Shown here piece by piece: positions 5,747-5,961 of a DNA stretch of 5,961 nt. Positions within the stretch are counted from its first letter, which is position 1, and each line of letters begins with the position of its first letter. The translations under genes were made by a program, and so were the position numbers. Source of the DNA: Gemmatimonadaceae bacterium (GTDB taxonomy: Bacteria > Gemmatimonadota > Gemmatimonadetes > Gemmatimonadales > Gemmatimonadaceae); contig JACMLI010000515.1 in assembly GCA_014379705.1 (NCBI GenBank), positions 1 through 5,961 on the forward strand, given 5' to 3'. The notes below the pieces were generated by a model. That model saw only the letters and a program-made list of their open reading frames with translations. It was not told the DNA's origin and ran no database searches.

Positions 5747-5961
5747 ATGCACACGTCCATGCGTTCGTTCGTCGGGGTGGTCTTCTCGCTTTCGCCGCTC
5801 CTGGCGTTCGCGCAGGCCGGATCGCCGCGCATTCCCGCCGAAGCGTTCAAGGCCTTGCACTGGCGGACGATCGGCCCTGAGGGGAATCGCTTCACCTCGG
5901 CGGCGGGTATTCCCGGGGATCCGCTGACGTACTACGTGGGTGCGGCATCCGGCGGTGTGTG
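5747..5961 (+). CDS. Exported BNR/sortilin-like beta-propeller protein (N-terminus only)
   Basis: The frame is open from an ATG at 5747 to the right edge (71 codons), so only the N-terminus is present. GAGGT (5739-5743) lies 3 bases before the ATG and supports this start; a second ATG at codon 5 is possible. Residues 1-22 form a signal peptide with a hydrophobic core VGVVFSLSPLLAF and a likely cleavage after AFA. The mature part contains LHWRTIGPEGNRFTSAAGIP, then DPLTYYVGAASGGV. This matches the opening of the BNR/WD40-like, sortilin (VPS10)-type propeller proteins typical of Acidobacteriota and Gemmatimonadota, whose first blade reads roughly W..IGP..G....AG.P..P...Y.G...GGVWKT. Members are usually about 1000 residues and exported; the biochemical role is poorly defined, and glycosyl-hydrolase labels in databases are mostly unsupported. 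It lies 114 bases after the MATE gene with its own leader, so independent transcription is plausible. Confidence 0.8.
   Translation, partial: MHTSMRSFVGVVFSLSPLLAFAQAGSPRIPAEAFKALHWRTIGPEGNRFTSAAGIPGDPLTYYVGAASGGV

Overview
The window is GC-rich throughout, and its four soluble proteins all begin with export signals. The protein families present (a DUF885 metallopeptidase, a secreted carboxypeptidase-regulatory-like protein with a haem motif, and a BNR/sortilin-type propeller protein) are common in soil bacteria of the Gemmatimonadota and Acidobacteriota. I lean towards Gemmatimonadota or a relative. This is inferred from family composition and composition bias; no marker gene in the window settles it.

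Layout: five protein genes form two divergent blocks. The left block is on the minus strand and is transcribed from about 3820 towards 1. Its order is a Shewanella-like (PPP-family) metallophosphoesterase (3819 to 2719), a DUF885 zinc-peptidase-like protein (2591 to 747), then an exported protein with a carboxypeptidase-regulatory-like fold followed by a CxxCH haem-binding motif (647 to the left edge, incomplete). Gaps of about 127 and 99 bases separate these genes, so they may be co-transcribed, but each gap also holds a repeat: a perfect 9-bp inverted repeat in the first and four tandem copies of an 8-mer in the second. The right block is on the plus strand: a complete MATE-family multidrug/cation antiporter (4214-5632), then the start of a BNR/sortilin-like beta-propeller protein (5747 to the right edge, incomplete).

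The blocks are separated by a divergent intergenic region of about 394 bases (3820-4213). I find no credible gene or RNA there, but it has a possible promoter for the MATE gene, a direct repeat just upstream of it, and a dyad in the leader of the phosphatase gene. A second regulatory-looking leader lies before the propeller gene: a candidate -10 box is followed at about the expected transcription start by a two-part GC-rich hairpin and then the ribosome binding site.

How the genes fit together: all five products are expected in the envelope (four exported, one integral membrane). Peptide hydrolysis, phosphate-ester hydrolysis, efflux and a possible c-type haem protein are compatible with general envelope or nutrient-scavenging metabolism, but nothing in the sequence ties them into one pathway. 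I see no mobile element, CRISPR array, tRNA, rRNA or defence system. The most unusual items are the haem motif in the left-edge protein, the tandem 8-mer array, the structured leader of the right-edge gene, and the fact that the only two TTA codons I could find both lie in the same 9-mer, CGTTAGGCA.
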